64,000 nucleotides of DNA from UBA6522 sp965237785 (GTDB taxonomy: Bacteria; Pseudomonadota; Gammaproteobacteria; Steroidobacterales; Rariloculaceae), in assembly GCA_965237785.1 (NCBI GenBank), contig OZ250159.1, positions 4,154,001-4,218,000 on the forward strand. Direction: 5' to 3'. A program made the position numbers and the translations under genes. Below, in pieces: positions 61,303-64,000 of the stretch. Position 1 is the stretch's first letter. Each line of letters opens with the position of its first letter. The notes below the pieces were generated by a model. That model had not been told where the DNA came from. It saw nothing but the letters and a program-made list of their open reading frames with translations, and searched no databases.

Positions 61303-64000
61303 TCACCGGGGTTGCGGATAGTCGTCGATGTACCGAATCAGTTCGTTGACGCTGTCCACGACCGCGGTGGCGCGTTGCGGATCCACTATGTCCAGGTCGC
61401 CGCTCAGTTGGTTGACGATGGCGGCAAGGTTCTGGCGCATTTGCTCCAATTCCCGAGCCGGAAGGGAATAGCCCTGGTTGGCGGAAGCGTTCAGGCTGGC
61501 GCGTACGTAGCTTGCGATGTAGCGCGAGGATTCCACCAGCCGGTCATTGTCGCCGAGGGTCCGCGCGCTCGTTGCCCGCAAGAGATAGAGATTCTGGTCC
61601 GGCGCGAGAATCAGTACGCGCTCGATGAATCGCAGCGCGTCGAAAGCAAACCGCTGTCGGTCCTCGGCCACGTTCACGCGCCACTCCGCCCGCAGGCGCG
61701 CCACCTCGGGGTACCAGGCGTCGGTCACCTGTGCTCGGCTCATTTGCGGATCAAGCGCCGCCAATGACGCCCAATCCGACGTCGCGCCATGCCCCCAGCC
61801 TTCCACCACTGCCGCGGCCGGGCCGGCGAGACCGTCTGCGATCGCCTGAATCTCCTCCGTAGCCTCGCCGCGACTCAACACGCCGAGATAGTCCTTTGCA
61901 AGCAAGTAGCGCGCCTGCATATTGAGCGGATTGGCCCGGACCGCATTGTTCAGCGCCTCACGGGCTTGCGCGGTCTGCCCGTTGGCCTGAAACAGCAGAC
62001 CGTAGATTTCGAACTGCGTGGAGAAGTCCGGAATGATCTCCGCCAGGCTTGTGGCTCGCGGTGTCTGCGCCATCCGCACGAGCCGCCGCGTCATGTACCC
62101 GTAATCCAGTTGCTCTCCCAGGCGCGCATGGATCCAACCGCCGGCCTTGAGCAGTGGATCGTAGGGCTCGAACAACTCGATCAGATCGCTGAGCATGAGG
62201 CCGTCGGCGCGGCTGCGGCTGCGGGTCGCCATCAGGTTGTTGTCGTCGGTACTGATTTCGGCGCGGCGGGCGAAGGACTCGACGCCTGCTTCGTCCATTG
62301 CCATGGCCACGACCAGGTCTTCCACCCCGTTCAACCCCATCCGGCTGAAATGCATTACATCATCGATGAGCGGCTGCCCCGTGCGGGCGAGTTGGAGTTC
62401 CAGGTCGAGCGGCGCGTCGGAGGCGAGAAATGCAAGGACCTGCGAGGCTGGATGGTACAGTCTGACGTATTCGAATTCAGCGGCGAGCGTAGCCGCCAGC
62501 GTGCGTAACAGGGATTCGTCGACGAACTCCGAGTTCATCCATTGGACAAAGACGCCGCCCTCGTTGAGGTGGCTCTTGGCGTCGACGATAAACTCGCGGG
62601 TAAACAGATGCGACGCGCCCGCCGTCCAGGGATGAGAGGGCTGGGAGACGATGGCGTCGTAGTTCTTGCTGGTCAGCCGAAGCGCATTGCGGGCATCGTT
62701 GATGATGATGTTGAACCGCGGATCCACAAGGGGATCGATGTTGCGGCGGCCCTCCAGAAGACGGTTCGCCTCTATCACCTTGGGTTCGAGTTCGACGACG
62801 TCGATCCGGTCTACGGAGGGTGGCACGCCTTCAAGCACCACGCCGCCGCCGAAGCCGATCACGAGCATGTCCTCGGTGTCGGGACGTGCGGCAACCGCCA
62901 GCGCGGTCAGCCATTTCTCCGGGTCCTGAACCGGCGGCGATCCCCTGGCGGCGATGGACGCTTCGGGGAGGCCGTTGGTGCGCACGTAGTAATAGCTTCC
63001 TTCGCTGAGCAACATCACCGTGGAGGAGCGCCCTACGTCGTAGTAGATTTCTTCCGGCTCGGTCAGATAGTTGAGGACGAACCCCGTGCTCGAAACCACG
63101 GCCTGGGGTCTTGACGGGTGGTAGATCAGCAGCACCGCCGCGATACCGACGGCAGCCAGTCCCACCGGGAGCGGCCTCGGTCTGGCGACACAGGCGGCTG
63201 CCCATAACGCCAGGGCGAAGTTGAGCGTGACAGCGACGCGGATCGATCCTTCGAATCCCAATCCCGGGATCAGGAAGAAACCCGCGAGAATGGCGCCGAC
63301 GATGGCGCCTACCGTATTCCAGGCGTAGATTCGCGCGGTGCCGGTGGTGGCCTGGCTCTCGTCTCGCGCCAGGATACGTACCGCGAGCGGCAGCGTGGCG
63401 CCGATGAAGATGGTGGCCGGCAGCATCACCGCCACGGCGAATACGGCCAGGGCAAACGCGGTCAGCGCGTCGGGAATGAGCGGTCCCATCCAGGCGTAGA
63501 CACCCATCGAGAGTACGCCGATGGCCACCTGTGCGAACGCGAAGCCGACGGCGGCGCGCTCGCGCTGTTCGGCGACCTTGCCGGCAAGACCGCCGCCAAG
63601 CGCGATACCGGTGAGAAACGCCGCCAGCATGGTGGCGAACGCGTAGATACTGCCACCCATGACATGGGTCAGCATCCGGGTCCAGAGGACCTCGTAGAGG
63701 AATGCAGTGGCGCCGGAAACGAGCATGAGCGGCAGTATCCAGCCGGGTTGGGAGCGGAAGACGGTTGCCATGCGTTCCCGGGGAGCGGCCGTTCCCTGGA
63801 ACAGTGGCCGCACGCAGGCGGCGAGGAAGCTCGTGGGTGGGGCTACGGCAATCGTTGCTTCGCCGGCGGCGCTATCGCGGCCGCGCCGCGCCAACAGGGC
63901 CGCGATGACGAACACCAGTGCATTTACGGCCACTCCCACCCAGACGGTCCCATTCAACCCCAGGGCGGGCAGCAGCACGAATGCCGCGGCCAGCGTCCCG
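61303..64000 (-). CDS. Fused multi-pass membrane / spermidine-synthase-like protein (5' end outside window)
   Basis: At least 891 residues, open at the window edge. The visible N part has about nine transmembrane helices (PGWILPLMLVSGATAFLYEVL, FIGATLPLAVRILARDESQ, YAWNTVGAIVGAILAGFFL) of the fused MFS/spermidine-synthase family. A methyltransferase-fold domain (~315-530) has DMLVIGFGGGVVLEGVP, DVVELEPKVIEANRL, DARNALRLTSKNYDAIVSQPSHPWTAG. A C-terminal region (~640-890) is helical with TPR-like repeats (GLLFQANGQTAQAREALNNA). Spermidine synthase activity is unproven for such fusions; a membrane methyl- or aminopropyl-transferase is possible. Confidence 0.85.
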   Translation of the reverse strand, partial: GTLAAAFVLLPALGLNGTVWVGVAVNALVFVIAALLARRGRDSAAGEATIAVAPPTSFLAACVRPLFQGTAAPRERMATVFRSQPGWILPLMLVSGATAFLYEVLWTRMLTHVMGGSIYAFATMLAAFLTGIALGGGLAGKVAEQRERAAVGFAFAQVAIGVLSMGVYAWMGPLIPDALTAFALAVFAVAVMLPATIFIGATLPLAVRILARDESQATTGTARIYAWNTVGAIVGAILAGFFLIPGLGFEGSIRVAVTLNFALALWAAACVARPRPLPVGLAAVGIAAVLLIYHPSRPQAVVSSTGFVLNYLTEPEEIYYDVGRSSTVMLLSEGSYYYVRTNGLPEASIAARGSPPVQDPEKWLTALAVAARPDTEDMLVIGFGGGVVLEGVPPSVDRIDVVELEPKVIEANRLLEGRRNIDPLVDPRFNIIINDARNALRLTSKNYDAIVSQPSHPWTAGASHLFTREFIVDAKSHLNEGGVFVQWMNSEFVDESLLRTLAATLAAEFEYVRLYHPASQVLAFLASDAPLDLELQLARTGQPLIDDVMHFSRMGLNGVEDLVVAMAMDEAGVESFARRAEISTDDNNLMATRSRSRADGLMLSDLIELFEPYDPLLKAGGWIHARLGEQLDYGYMTRRLVRMAQTPRATSLAEIIPDFSTQFEIYGLLFQANGQTAQAREALNNAVRANPLNMQARYLLAKDYLGVLSRGEATEEIQAIADGLAGPAAAVVEGWGHGATSDWASLAALDPQMSRAQVTDAWYPEVARLRAEWRVNVAEDRQRFAFDALRFIERVLILAPDQNLYLLRATSARTLGDNDRLVESSRYIASYVRASLNASANQGYSLPARELEQMRQNLAAIVNQLSGDLDIVDPQRATAVVDSVNELIRYIDDYPQPR

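Overview
The window is high-GC (about 62 percent by eye) bacterial chromosome with densely packed genes and Shine-Dalgarno starts. The gene content points to a Gram-negative proteobacterium, most likely an aerobic, heterotrophic gammaproteobacterium known only from environmental genomes. Supporting features are two TonB-dependent receptors, heptosyltransferase-type GT9, TctABC, Tat-exported molybdenum hydroxylases, a PQQ dehydrogenase and many DUF6152 proteins. No rRNA, tRNA, CRISPR array or prophage was seen. Layout: 1-3 kb holds housekeeping genes (3' part of pth, ychF) and a convergent M20 peptidase. 3.1-5.8 kb is a foreign-looking patch: an ISNCY-type transposase whose third catalytic acid is Gln, then about 1.4 kb of AT-rich DNA with no convincing gene. 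5.8-10.7 kb is a TctC-TctB-TctA carboxylate transporter with MmgE/PrpD and a VOC protein. 10.9-18.6 kb has a small DUF6152 protein, a secreted unknown, two glycosyltransferases and a 1388-residue SNF2 helicase. 18.6-26.7 kb has a giant secreted beta-propeller gene broken by an in-frame TGA, a PQQ dehydrogenase, a DUF6152 fusion protein and small envelope proteins. 26.8-34.0 kb looks like one transport and redox operon: two PepSY membrane proteins, a TonB receptor, a cytochrome-c/beta-barrel fusion and a pentaheme cytochrome. 34.0-35.7 kb is a HipBA module with three operator palindromes spaced exactly 49 bp apart. 35.7-41.2 kb, on the minus strand, has a Tat-exported HD-domain oxygenase-like protein, an orphan molybdopterin subunit and a PhoD phosphatase; all three carry Met-Gly-rich inserts. 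41.3-49.8 kb is dominated by DUF6152 proteins and their partner domain, with a VOC protein and a CBM9/DUF5916 outer-membrane protein; a 5 x 14 bp tandem array abuts one start codon. 50.0-57.0 kb is a PaoABC-like periplasmic molybdenum hydroxylase operon with a 52-residue membrane peptide, a cytochrome b, an MBL hydrolase and a CMD-family gene that lacks any standard start codon. 57.1-64 kb has a second TonB receptor, a degenerate HtrA-like protein and a partial MFS/spermidine-synthase fusion. How the genes fit together (inference): most of the window from 10.9 to 60 kb encodes exported redox and uptake proteins, consistent with capturing an organic or metal-bound substrate at the outer membrane and oxidising it in the periplasm. 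The strongest novelty candidate is the set of seven DUF6152 proteins. In every one the predicted signal-peptide cleavage falls directly before His-His, and every one has a further conserved Pro-His near residue 25 of the mature chain, a layout compatible with a copper-binding site of histidine-brace type. Three genes carry simple disruptions (one TGA, two single-base frameshifts), so either decay or assembly error must be considered.
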